Assembly: GCF_002217405.1 (NCBI RefSeq)
Contig: NZ_MUHE01000048.1
Coordinates: forward strand, 1-64,000
Direction: 5' to 3'
DNA from: Flavobacterium psychrophilum DSM 3660 = ATCC 49418
GTDB lineage: Bacteria > Bacteroidota > Bacteroidia > Flavobacteriales > Flavobacteriaceae
DNA length: 64,000 bases
Shown here: piece after piece, positions 1 through 6,804 of the stretch
How positions within the stretch are numbered: position 1 is the stretch's first letter
How the letters are laid out: each line of letters opens with the position of its first letter
The notes under the pieces: generated by a model
What the model was told of the DNA's origin: nothing
Databases searched by the model: none
The model's input: only the letters and a program-made list of their open reading frames with translations
Program-made: the position numbers and the translations under genes

Positions 1-75
1 AAAGCTAAATTGGTATTATGCTGTTTGCTTTTTGTAGGAAAACAAACTAGAAATAGGCTTTGTGGGCTATATTTT

Positions 76-1176
76 TTATACCAAAACAGTTTCTTTTATT
101 TTTACTGTTTCTGCAATTTTTAAAATATCGGTTAGAACGCCACGGGCTGTTACTTCTTTTCCTGCGCCTGCGCCTTGTATAACTATTGGGATTTCTCCAT
201 ACGATTTAGTATAAATTTCGATAAGATTATCGGCTCCTTTAAGTTGTCCTAACGGTGAGTTTTTAAGTGTTGAAACGAGTTTTACTTCGAGTAATTTTTT
301 TTCTATATCAAATTCTCCAATATATCTTAGAACATGATTTTCTGCTTGGGTAATTTTAGCTATTTCGAACGGTTTGTCGAACAATGATTTGTTTGTTAAA
401 TATTCCGCTTTTGTATTCGATTCGTTTAAGTTGGGTAATAATAATGATTCGATTTTAATATCTGAAAGTTCAAATTCGTGGTCTATTTCTCTTGCTAAAA
501 TGAGTAATTTTCTTGCTACATCATTTCCAGATAAATCTTCTCGAGAGTCGGGTTCTGTTAATCCAATTTTTTCGGCATCGACTAAAATGTTTGAAAAAGG
601 GATTTCCTCGTCTGAAAATCTGTTAAAAATATAACTTAAAGAACCTGAAAAAACACCACGTATTTTTGTAATTTTTTCTCCCGAAAAATGCAAATTATTA
701 ATCGTTTGTACTACTGGTAATCCTGCGCCAACGTTTGTTTCATACAAGAAAAATTTGTGAAACAGGGTTAGGTTTTCTCGCAATTCTTTATAAAAATTAA
801 ATTGTAATGTATTGGCTTTTTTATTGGCGGCTACAATATTGAATCCGTTTTGAATTAATGAAATATAATTTTTTGTTATTTCCTGGCTTGCAGTTGCATC
901 TACAGCAATAAGGTTTTCGAGATTCTTAGATTGAATATACTCGAAAATATCTTCTATTTTATAAGGAATGGCGGTTTGTAAAAAATGTGCTTCCCATTGG
1001 TTTGTGATTCCTTCTTTTTCAAAAAAAGCCAAGCTTGAGTTTGCAATAACTGGAAATCGCAGTTCGATATTTTTCTTTTCTAAAAAGAATTTCTGACTTT
1101 CTAAAACTTGGTTAATTAATGTGCTTCCTACGTTTCCTATTCCGAAAAGTACGATGTTTATTCTAATTGTTGGCAT
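76..1176 (-). CDS. hom: Homoserine dehydrogenase (monofunctional)
   Basis: Reduces aspartate semialdehyde to homoserine with NAD(P)H in the cytoplasm, at the branch point to methionine and threonine. The 366-residue product begins with a Rossmann motif (GIGNVG near residue 12). It has the family signatures VAANKKANT, VGAGLPVV, GVFSGSLSYIFN and GLTEPDSREDLSGNDVARK, the last containing the acidic and lysine residues of the catalytic region. There is no aspartate kinase domain at the N-terminus and no long ACT domain at the C-terminus, so this is a stand-alone enzyme; a separate aspartate kinase lies at the other end of the window. The start overlaps the end of metX by 14 nt, which points to co-transcription and probably coupled translation in a methionine operon. 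The family call is secure; cofactor preference cannot be read from the sequence. Confidence 0.93.
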   Translation of the reverse strand: MPTIRINIVLFGIGNVGSTLINQVLESQKFFLEKKNIELRFPVIANSSLAFFEKEGITNQWEAHFLQTAIPYKIEDIFEYIQSKNLENLIAVDATASQEITKNYISLIQNGFNIVAANKKANTLQFNFYKELRENLTLFHKFFLYETNVGAGLPVVQTINNLHFSGEKITKIRGVFSGSLSYIFNRFSDEEIPFSNILVDAEKIGLTEPDSREDLSGNDVARKLLILAREIDHEFELSDIKIESLLLPNLNESNTKAEYLTNKSLFDKPFEIAKITQAENHVLRYIGEFDIEKKLLEVKLVSTLKNSPLGQLKGADNLIEIYTKSYGEIPIVIQGAGAGKEVTARGVLTDILKIAETVKIKETVLV

Positions 1177-2164
1177 AATTTTGTTGTTTTTGTTTGTTGA
1201 AAACTGATTCTAATATTTTAGATAATTGTTTGTATTCTATTAAAAACGCATCGTGTCCGTGTATTGATTTAATTTCGTGGTAAAATACATTTTGCTTTAC
1301 TTTTTTTAAATCTTGATAGGTTTCTCGGTTTTCATCGGCGGTAAAAAAATAATCGGTATCTACCGCTATAATGTGAATGTTAGATTGAATGACTTTGGCA
1401 ACTGTTACAAAATCTTTTCTGTTTCTAGTAATGTCGATTGTTTTTATAAGATGGTTCATCATTTTGTATGAAGCCAATTGAAATCGCTTTTGCAATTTTT
1501 CTTCGTGATGAATTAGCCAACTTTCTATTTGAAATATGTTTTTTAATTCGTTTTTTTCTCTATTAAATTTTTGTTTTAAAGATTGTGGTGTTCTGTACAA
1601 AAGCATGGCGTGTGATCTCGCATCGGGAATTGGATAATTAGAATTGTTTAGGATTTTATCTTGTATTAGGGTATTGGCAATTACCCAATCCGAAGCTTTC
1701 CAATCTGAAGCAATAGGGATTAAATTTTCGATCGCAATGGGATTAATAACTGCCATTTCCCAAGCAATTCCGCCACCCAAGCTTCCGCCAATAACCGAAA
1801 AAAGATTTTCTACTCGCAGTTGTACTAACCCTTTCCAAAATATTTTAGCAATATCTCTAGCTGTAAAATGGGTGTAATTATGAATCAGATTTTCTTTTAA
1901 TCCGTCATATCCGTTTCCAGGAATATTAAAAGCTAAAACGGTATAATGGTTTGTATCTATCGTTTTGTTTTTACCTATTAACTCTTTCCACCAACCATTC
2001 TCGTTTGTTACTTGAGAGTTTCCTGTTAGTGCGTGATTAATTAATACTATTGGTGCTATTCCTATGGGTTTTCCGAATATTTGATAAAAAAGGGGTAAAT
2101 TCTTTTGAAGTTTTCCGCCTTCGGTAATAAAATCTGATATGATTATTTTTTTTAATTTTTCCAT
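1163..2164 (-). CDS. metX: Homoserine O-acetyltransferase (MetX family alpha/beta hydrolase)
   Basis: Activates homoserine, presumably by transferring an acetyl group from acetyl-CoA, to feed direct sulfhydrylation. Features of the family are the oxyanion segment LINHALTGNSQ (about residues 41-51), the nucleophile elbow GGSLGGG with Ser near 128, a later acid in VDTDYFFTADE, and the catalytic His in SIHGHDAF. At 333 residues it is somewhat shorter than classical MetX. I take the ATG at 2164; a TTG three codons upstream is possible but less likely. It sits between the sulfhydrylase gene and homoserine dehydrogenase, which supports acetyl-homoserine as the intermediate. Succinyl transfer cannot be excluded from sequence alone. 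Confidence 0.9.
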   Translation of the reverse strand: MEKLKKIIISDFITEGGKLQKNLPLFYQIFGKPIGIAPIVLINHALTGNSQVTNENGWWKELIGKNKTIDTNHYTVLAFNIPGNGYDGLKENLIHNYTHFTARDIAKIFWKGLVQLRVENLFSVIGGSLGGGIAWEMAVINPIAIENLIPIASDWKASDWVIANTLIQDKILNNSNYPIPDARSHAMLLYRTPQSLKQKFNREKNELKNIFQIESWLIHHEEKLQKRFQLASYKMMNHLIKTIDITRNRKDFVTVAKVIQSNIHIIAVDTDYFFTADENRETYQDLKKVKQNVFYHEIKSIHGHDAFLIEYKQLSKILESVFNKQKQQNYANN

Positions 2165-2183
2165 TTTAAACAACTTAATAAAA

Positions 2184-2222
2184 AACTGCCTCTGATAAAT
2201 TCAGGTCATCAAAGACAGTTTT
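2184..2222 (-). terminator. Intra-operon hairpin between metZ and metX
   Basis: On the minus strand, a stem of about 13 bp (AACTGTCTTTGAT with ATCAGAGGCAGTT, two G-U pairs) encloses an 11-nt loop and is followed by a run of T. It looks like an intrinsic terminator placed 20 nt before the metX start. It probably lowers metX and hom expression relative to the first gene; it could also mark an mRNA processing site. Confidence 0.65.
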
Positions 2223-2242
2223 ACAAACAAAAAACGAATTTC

Positions 2243-3535
2243 TTATACTAATTGAGGATTTTTAATGTTTTCGAAAACTGCTTTCAAGTCAGCTTTTAAA
2301 TCTTCGATATCTTCTAAGCCAACCGAAAGGCGAATTAAATCTTTAGTAACCCCTGTTGCAACTTGTTCTTCGTTAGTAAGTTGCTGGTGGGTTGTGCTTG
2401 TTGGGTGAATAATTAGCGATTTTGTATCTCCAATATTTGCCAAAAGGGAGAATAATGTAGTTTGATCTGCTACTTTTTTAGCTGCTTCGTATCCTCCTTT
2501 CAACCCAAAGGTTACGACTCCATTTTGTCCTTTTGGTAAATATTCTTGTGCTAAATCATAGTATTTACTAGATTTTAGCCCTGGATAATTTACCCAAGCT
2601 ACATCCTCTTGATTTTCTAACCATTGGGCTAATGCCAATGCGTTTTGGCTGTGTTTTTGAACACGAATAGGCAATGTTTCTAGACCTTGAATAATTTGAA
2701 AAGCATTAAATGGGCTTAAAGCTGCCCCGAAATCACGCAATCCTTCAATCCTTACTTTGGCAATAAAAGCAGTATTTCCTAAAGCTTCATGATATACTAA
2801 TCCGTGATATCCTGCAGATGGCTCTGTAAATTCTGGAAATTTTCCGTTGCTCCAATCAAAATTTCCAGCATCGATAATGACTCCGCCAAGTGATGTTCCG
2901 TTTCCAGAAATATATTTGGTTAAAGAATGAATTACAATATTGGCTCCGTGCTGAATTGGGTTTAGTAAATAAGGTGAGGGAACAGTGTTATCTACAATAA
3001 AAGGAACTTTAAAGGCTTTGGCCTCTTTTGAAATAGCTTTTAAATCTAATACATCTAGTTTTGGATTTCCTAAACTTTCTGCAAAAAACACTCTTGTATT
3101 TTCTTGTGCCGCTTTGGTAAAATTTTCAGGATTTGATGGGTCTACGAATGTTGTGGTAATGCCTAATCTGGGTAAAGTTACTTTAAGTAAATTATAAGTT
3201 CCGCCATATAAGCTATTAGAGGCCACGATGTGATCTCCTGATTTTAGTAATACTAGTAAAGCTGTAGAAAGTGCTGCGGTTCCTGATGCTGTTACCACAG
3301 CGCCAATTCCTCCTTCTAATGCTGCTAATCGTTGTTCTAAAACGTCATTTGTAGGATTGTTTAATCGGGTGTAAATAAATCCCGCTTCGGCAAGACCAAA
3401 TAAATTAGCTGCATGATCTGAATTGTTAAAAACATACGAAGAAGTTTGGTAAATAGGAACGGCTCTCGTACCTCCATTTTTAGTAACATCATGTCCTGCG
3501 TGTAATGCGTTTGTTGCAAATTTTTGTGTACTCAT
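2243..3535 (-). CDS. PLP-dependent O-acetylhomoserine sulfhydrylase (MetZ/MetY-type, Cys/Met metabolism family)
   Basis: Probably converts O-acetylhomoserine and sulfide to homocysteine. The 430-residue product shows the family pattern: ALHAG at the N-terminus, YTRLNNPTNDVLEQRLAALEGG, a long PLP-binding segment ending in VIHSLTKYISGNG with the Schiff-base lysine, and the C-terminal FSLLANIGDTKSLIIHP and IRLSVGLED motifs. These resemble O-acetylhomoserine aminocarboxypropyltransferase more than cystathionine gamma-synthase, and the metX neighbour agrees. The start at 3535 (MSTQKFATNALHAG) is chosen because an in-frame extension to 3604 runs through the upstream terminator hairpin and cannot be coding. 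It is the first gene of the operon and lies behind two attenuator-like leader units. Exact substrate is inferred. Confidence 0.88.
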   Translation of the reverse strand: MSTQKFATNALHAGHDVTKNGGTRAVPIYQTSSYVFNNSDHAANLFGLAEAGFIYTRLNNPTNDVLEQRLAALEGGIGAVVTASGTAALSTALLVLLKSGDHIVASNSLYGGTYNLLKVTLPRLGITTTFVDPSNPENFTKAAQENTRVFFAESLGNPKLDVLDLKAISKEAKAFKVPFIVDNTVPSPYLLNPIQHGANIVIHSLTKYISGNGTSLGGVIIDAGNFDWSNGKFPEFTEPSAGYHGLVYHEALGNTAFIAKVRIEGLRDFGAALSPFNAFQIIQGLETLPIRVQKHSQNALALAQWLENQEDVAWVNYPGLKSSKYYDLAQEYLPKGQNGVVTFGLKGGYEAAKKVADQTTLFSLLANIGDTKSLIIHPTSTTHQQLTNEEQVATGVTKDLIRLSVGLEDIEDLKADLKAVFENIKNPQLV

Positions 3536-3574
3536 TTTATTTAGATTTAAAGATTGGTTTAAATTTTTAAGGCA

Positions 3575-3612
3575 ATAAAAAAGCCCTTTTAGATCACTTT
3601 CCAAAAGGGCTT
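3575..3612 (-). terminator. Attenuator terminator directly upstream of the metZ-type gene
   Basis: On the minus strand a perfect 10-bp stem, AAGCCCTTTT with AAAAGGGCTT, encloses about 12 nt and is followed by six T residues. It stands 39 nt before the metZ-type start and 22 nt after the stop of the Met/Cys-rich leader ORF. This is the geometry expected for amino-acid-responsive transcription attenuation. A small palindrome (ATAGTTTAAACTAT) lies just before it and may take part in the alternative fold. Confidence 0.85.
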
Positions 3613-3634
3613 ATAGTTTAAACTATAATAAAGA

Positions 3635-3700
3635 TTATCTCTTTCGCTTTATGGAATAGTAGGAAATTGTGCACATGCACATCATACAGCATACCGTCAT
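3635..3700 (-). CDS. Met/Cys-rich 21-residue leader peptide
   Basis: An ATG-started ORF of 21 codons plus stop. It begins MTVCCMMCMC, so among its first ten codons four are Met (including the start) and four are Cys, followed by TISYYSIKRKR and TAA. The composition, tiny size and position just before a strong intrinsic terminator, ahead of a gene that makes homocysteine from sulfide, together indicate an attenuator leader peptide whose translation speed reports charged tRNA-Met and tRNA-Cys. The peptide itself probably has no other function. The ORF and hairpin are seen directly; the mechanism is inferred by analogy with leaders of amino-acid operons. Confidence 0.8.
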   Translation of the reverse strand: MTVCCMMCMCTISYYSIKRKR

Positions 3701-3750
3701 TTTATTTGCTATTAGATTCACCTTAAATGTTGTGTTTGTTTTATGCTTGA

Positions 3751-3876
3751 TTAAATAAAAAAACCTCTGCAATTGCCAGAGGTTTGATTGTATATTTTAA
3801 AATAAAATGATGCAATACGATACTCTGCGGAATTTTCCGAGGCCATACGACATATATTGCATATTGTAATTTTCAT
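3751..3876 (-). CDS. Upstream leader ORF candidate (first attenuator unit)
   Basis: The first ATG after the promoter opens a 41-codon frame (MKITICNICRM...) with three Cys and two Met residues that runs through the first terminator hairpin. A second possible leader, 3862-3797, starts MQYMSYGLGK, is also 21 codons long, and stops before the hairpin as the downstream Met/Cys leader does. I cannot decide which frame is used. The segment also holds an 8-bp inverted repeat (ATGCAATA/TATTGCAT), and the short CAGAG near 3825 could pair with CTCTG of the terminator as an antiterminator. It may instead be a structured RNA sensor. Confidence 0.4.
   Translation of the reverse strand: MKITICNICRMASENSAEYRIASFYFKIYNQTSGNCRGFFI
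3752..3785 (-). terminator. First (promoter-proximal) leader terminator of the met operon
   Basis: On the minus strand a perfect 9-bp stem, AAACCTCTG with CAGAGGTTT, and a 7-nt loop are followed by seven T residues. It precedes the Met/Cys-rich leader by about 50 nt, so the operon leader contains two terminators in series. Confidence 0.8.
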
Positions 3877-3897
3877 TTTGAGTATAATTTTATTCTG

Positions 3898-3905
3898 CAA
3901 ATATA
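3898..3905 (-). promoter_or_regulatory. Promoter -7 box of the met operon
   Basis: On the minus strand TATATTTG fits the Bacteroidota -7 consensus TAnnTTTG. No clear TTTG is visible at -33. Transcription would start about 15 nt before the first leader ATG, giving a leader of roughly 360 nt. Confidence 0.6.
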
Positions 3906-4246
3906 GTTTTATTTTCTAAAAAAAATAATATTTTAGATAATTTTTCTTTTTTCTTTTAATTTGTTCATTCTTTTCAGAAAAATAATCTATAAAAAGCGTT
4001 TTAGTAAGTATTTTGTTTTTAATGTGAATTGATGAATTGTGCAATAAATAGTTTTTTTAAATCTCCATATTAGGGCATTGTTGCAAGGGGTGGGTTTTTC
4101 GTTGCAAGTGAAGTTTGCTGAGCTTAGGTAAAAATAAAAGCATAGCGAAGTAATCTTTTTGGAGTGGTAAAAGCTTCGAAAAGGATTTTTTCGACTTGAT
4201 CCGTGGTTTTTGTTTTCCCAGAGGTTTTGAGATTGTGATCCAGAAC
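3906..4246. other. Intergenic region left of the integrated element
   Basis: No convincing gene on either strand. It contains AT-rich sequence upstream of the met promoter and a moderately G-rich stretch at about 4075-4230 that resembles decayed intergenic repeat material. It is host chromosome and ends at the left 208-bp repeat. Confidence 0.5.
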
Positions 4247-4454
4247 TTACCTAAATTAAAAATTGAAGCTCTTATAAAGCAAAAAAGCCATCCCTAAAAG
4301 GGAGAGCTTTCCATTGGTCTAACTACTGACCGTGTTACGCTTTACAAAGGCGTAACGTAAACAACACAACTTTCTTTGATGCTTTATTGGGACAAAAAAG
4401 CGATTCATTTCTGAATCGCTTTTCCCAATTTTAGCGGTCTGGACGGGACTCGAA
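4247..4454. repeat. Left 208-bp direct repeat (attachment-site repeat) with a 20-nt tRNA-Asp 3' fragment
   Basis: Identical by eye to 13740-13947, offset exactly 9493 bp. The right-hand 20 nt (4435-4454) match the 3' end of the tRNA-Asp gene through part of the T arm. The rest matches the sequence just downstream of that gene, including a bidirectional terminator at 4396-4423 and a GTTACGC/GCGTAAC hairpin. After 4454 the sequence diverges into element DNA, so this copy holds only a tRNA remnant. Tyrosine integrases commonly use tRNA 3' ends as attB; a repeat this long is unusual. Confidence 0.9.
4396..4423. terminator. Bidirectional terminator in the left repeat
   Basis: A perfect 12-bp stem, AAAAGCGATTCA with TGAATCGCTTTT, and a TTTC loop, with T or A runs on both sides. 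The second copy lies at 13889-13916, directly downstream of the intact tRNA-Asp gene, whose terminator it probably is. Confidence 0.8.
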
Positions 4455-4832
4455 TCTGTCCATATATCGTTAGTAAATACTATACTTTACAAGGGTTGAA
4501 TTATAATAGGTAATGCCCGAGGGGATGTTTCCTGTAAAATTCAACGGTGCAAATATATCAAAATATTTATATAAAAAAATATTTTTGTAAACTTTTTTGT
4601 GCTTAAAAAGTTGATTTTGGTTATATTTCTGTGAGGTTTTTCACTATATAAGTGTTAAATAATGTTAAAGTTTTGTTGTAAATGTTAAATTTTTATTTTA
4701 TCAAATATCACTAAATCAGTACATTAACTTTATTTTGTAAGTTTTTTATTATAATTTAGCTGAAATTTCGTGATCGAAAAAAAAGCTTACTAGAGTTATT
4801 AAAGAAAGTATTAACTCCAAAAATTATAAAAA
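4455..4832. other. Left end of the element: non-coding region before the integrase
   Basis: No gene. It holds an 8-bp inverted repeat GTTGAATT/AATTCAAC at 4495-4502 and 4538-4545, and three TGTTAAA motifs (4653-4659, 4663-4669, 4683-4689). One pair has almost the same spacing as motifs upstream of the excisionase-like gene near 11980. These are candidates for integrase arm sites or regulator binding. A promoter-like segment with TAATTTAG near 4752 precedes the integrase. Confidence 0.45.
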
Positions 4833-6017
4833 ATGGAAACAAATTACTTTACCGTGAGAGCGGTTTTAAGAACGGACAAAATTAGAAAAGATGGAACTTG
4901 TCCTATTTACATTATTCTACAACGTAGTAATGTAACCCAAAAATTATCCTTGGCTGAATTTATCGAGGAAAAGTTTTGGGACAAAAATGCCGAGCAAGGT
5001 ATCGGCAAAGGTTATGGTAATCTAAATGCTTTAATTAGAAAGAAAAAACAAAACCTTGAAGATTTTATTAGAGAAAATAAGAGCATTGGTAAACCAGTTT
5101 CTAAAACTGACATTTCTAATTTCTGGAATGGAAAATCTGAAACCGAAATCGAAGACCAATTATTGTTTTCTAAATTTTATGAAACATTTTGCAAACGACA
5201 TTTCTTGACGATTAGAGAAAGTACCCAAATCCATTATGTTACTCTTGGTAAGAAGATGAAAGATTTTAAACCGAACTTAAAAATTTCCGATGTAGATTAT
5301 TCGTTTATGGTAGAGTTTGATAATTATCTTTTAGAAACTAAAAGCGGTAGATACAATATGATTAAGTTTTTGAAAACCGTGTTGAAAGAAGCTGTAAAAT
5401 TGGGTGTAGTAAAAAATGAATCTTGGAAAGGTTTACAAAATGTAGCACCTAGAGTAAGAGAGGAATATTTGACTCTTACCGATATTAACAAAATAGAAAT
5501 TTGCGATTTATCTACTAAAAAGCATTTGGAACTAGCTCGATTAATGTTTCTGTTTGGTTGTTATACTGGAATGCGATTTAGTGATGTTGTAGCTTTGAAA
5601 AAAGAAAACTATAAAAATGGAATAATTGCTCTAAAACAAGTTAAAACTGGTGTTGATTTAAAAATCCCTGTTAATTTACAAGCAAAGAAAATTATCTGCA
5701 AGTTTTGGAGTAAACGAAATGAAAACGAAAATATATTCCCAAGTATCGAAAACCAAACCATTAATAGATATTTAAAAAAGATTGGAGAAATGGCTAAAGT
5801 AGAAACGAAACTCCATTTTCATCTTGCGAGACATACTTTTGGAACTACATTACTAAATAGCAATGTAAATGCTTTTGTAATATCTAAAATGATGGGGCAT
5901 AAAAAATTGAGCCAAACTTATTCTTATACAGGTTTAAATGTAAACAAGATGAAAGACGTAATGGCAAATGTAAACTTTACTCCAAAAAATGAAAATAACC
6001 GATTTAACCAAATATAA
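4833..6017 (+). CDS. int: Tyrosine recombinase (phage integrase family, Bacteroidota mobile-element type)
   Basis: Catalyses site-specific integration and excision of the element at the tRNA-Asp 3' end. The 394-residue protein has an N-terminal arm-binding region (residues 1-100), a SAM-like core-binding domain (about 105-200) and a C-terminal catalytic domain. Visible catalytic residues are Arg in TGMRFSD (about 247), His and Arg in HLARHTFG (about 331-334), the later His in MMGHKK, and the nucleophile Tyr in QTYSYTGL (about 364). The layout resembles integrases of Bacteroidota conjugative and mobilisable elements. It is the first gene of the element, pointing inward, as expected next to an attachment site. 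The downstream gene starts one base after its stop, so the two are probably co-transcribed. Confidence 0.93.
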   Translation: METNYFTVRAVLRTDKIRKDGTCPIYIILQRSNVTQKLSLAEFIEEKFWDKNAEQGIGKGYGNLNALIRKKKQNLEDFIRENKSIGKPVSKTDISNFWNGKSETEIEDQLLFSKFYETFCKRHFLTIRESTQIHYVTLGKKMKDFKPNLKISDVDYSFMVEFDNYLLETKSGRYNMIKFLKTVLKEAVKLGVVKNESWKGLQNVAPRVREEYLTLTDINKIEICDLSTKKHLELARLMFLFGCYTGMRFSDVVALKKENYKNGIIALKQVKTGVDLKIPVNLQAKKIICKFWSKRNENENIFPSIENQTINRYLKKIGEMAKVETKLHFHLARHTFGTTLLNSNVNAFVISKMMGHKKLSQTYSYTGLNVNKMKDVMANVNFTPKNENNRFNQI

Positions 6018-6018
6018 T

Positions 6019-6462
6019 ATGAAAAATAAAATAGAATTTTTTTGTAACGATTATATTCCATCAGAGAATTTGAAATGGGAAAATGTATCTTTTCAAAACC
6101 AAGAAATAAAGTACGCCTCAAATAAATGTGATTTTTTATTTCGAGCTAGATTATATAATAAAAATGAAAAAAGCAAAATGGTTTTTTTAAATCTTTATAT
6201 GTATCATAACAAAACAAAAGGAAAATATTCATTAGTTATAAGAGGTAGGTTAAATAATTGGTACTTTCAGAATTTTGATAATAAAAAACTAACAAAGGAT
6301 GAGTATAATAGTGCTTTTGAATTAATTTTAACAGAACTTGAATTAGAGAAAAAAAATCTATTTTATTCTAAAACTGGTGTTATGGATTTAGCTATACGAA
6401 TATATTTATCTTCTGTTTTTTTAAAAAAGTACGAAAGAGTTGTAAAAATAATTTACGAATAA
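6019..6462 (+). CDS. Short protein related to the N-terminal part of the element's Rep-like protein
   Basis: No named family recognised. The start at 6019 is preferred because it follows the integrase stop by one base. The 147-residue protein aligns by eye with about residues 40-150 of the protein at 12344-13339: RGRLNNWYFQNFDNKKLTK resembles NGSIRKWYFGKNTRQNLTK, and the following helical segment ending IRIYLSSVFLKKY matches IGVTLLLKSYFKG. It lacks the C-terminal half of that protein, including the FRFE segment. It could be a domain-only regulator or competitor of the initiator, or a leftover of a larger gene. The reading frame is intact and its codon use matches its neighbours. Function unknown. 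Confidence 0.7.
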   Translation: MKNKIEFFCNDYIPSENLKWENVSFQNQEIKYASNKCDFLFRARLYNKNEKSKMVFLNLYMYHNKTKGKYSLVIRGRLNNWYFQNFDNKKLTKDEYNSAFELILTELELEKKNLFYSKTGVMDLAIRIYLSSVFLKKYERVVKIIYE

Positions 6463-6477
6463 TAAATTTTATTAATT

Positions 6478-6711
6478 CTACAAATCCTTAAAAAAATCTT
6501 GGATTGTTAAATTATGAATTTTGAGAACATTGATAAGGGTTTTGAGCGTAATGTTCTGACCCTTTTCTATTCTATGATATTGCACCCTGTTAATATTGTA
6601 ATCGAAAGCGAATGTTTCGTAGCTTGTGTAACCTTTTTCCTTTCGTAATGTTTTAATCTTTTCAGCGATTAATAAAATCGTTTCTTCTGACTCTTTGTCT
6701 AATTTTTCCAT
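6478..6711 (-). CDS. Small XRE-family helix-turn-helix regulator
   Basis: A 77-residue Cro/C1-type DNA-binding protein. The HTH covers about residues 15-70 (IAEKIKTLRKEKGYTSYETFAFDYNI then VQYHRIEKG), with no extra effector domain. It converges on the integrase operon and is transcribed away from the secreted-protein gene at 6805, with 93 bp between. It probably regulates the element, perhaps the divergent promoter. It is the only minus-strand gene in the element. No type II toxin partner is seen beside it. Confidence 0.82.
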   Translation of the reverse strand: MEKLDKESEETILLIAEKIKTLRKEKGYTSYETFAFDYNINRVQYHRIEKGQNITLKTLINVLKIHNLTIQDFFKDL

Positions 6712-6804
6712 TTAACGAAATTTGTAAAATAGTCGCATATAATTTACCGCATAAATAAAACCGCTTATATTATGTATTTTTTATTATTTTAGCTGAAAAT
6801 TAAA

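Noticed and set aside
3536..3604. N-terminal extension of the metZ-type protein by 23 codons
   Set aside because: It reads through the attenuator hairpin and is unlike the family, which starts near MSTQKFATNALHAG.
4435..4454. A second tRNA-Asp gene in the left repeat
   Set aside because: Only the last 20 nt match; beyond 4454 the sequence is element DNA, so no cloverleaf can form.
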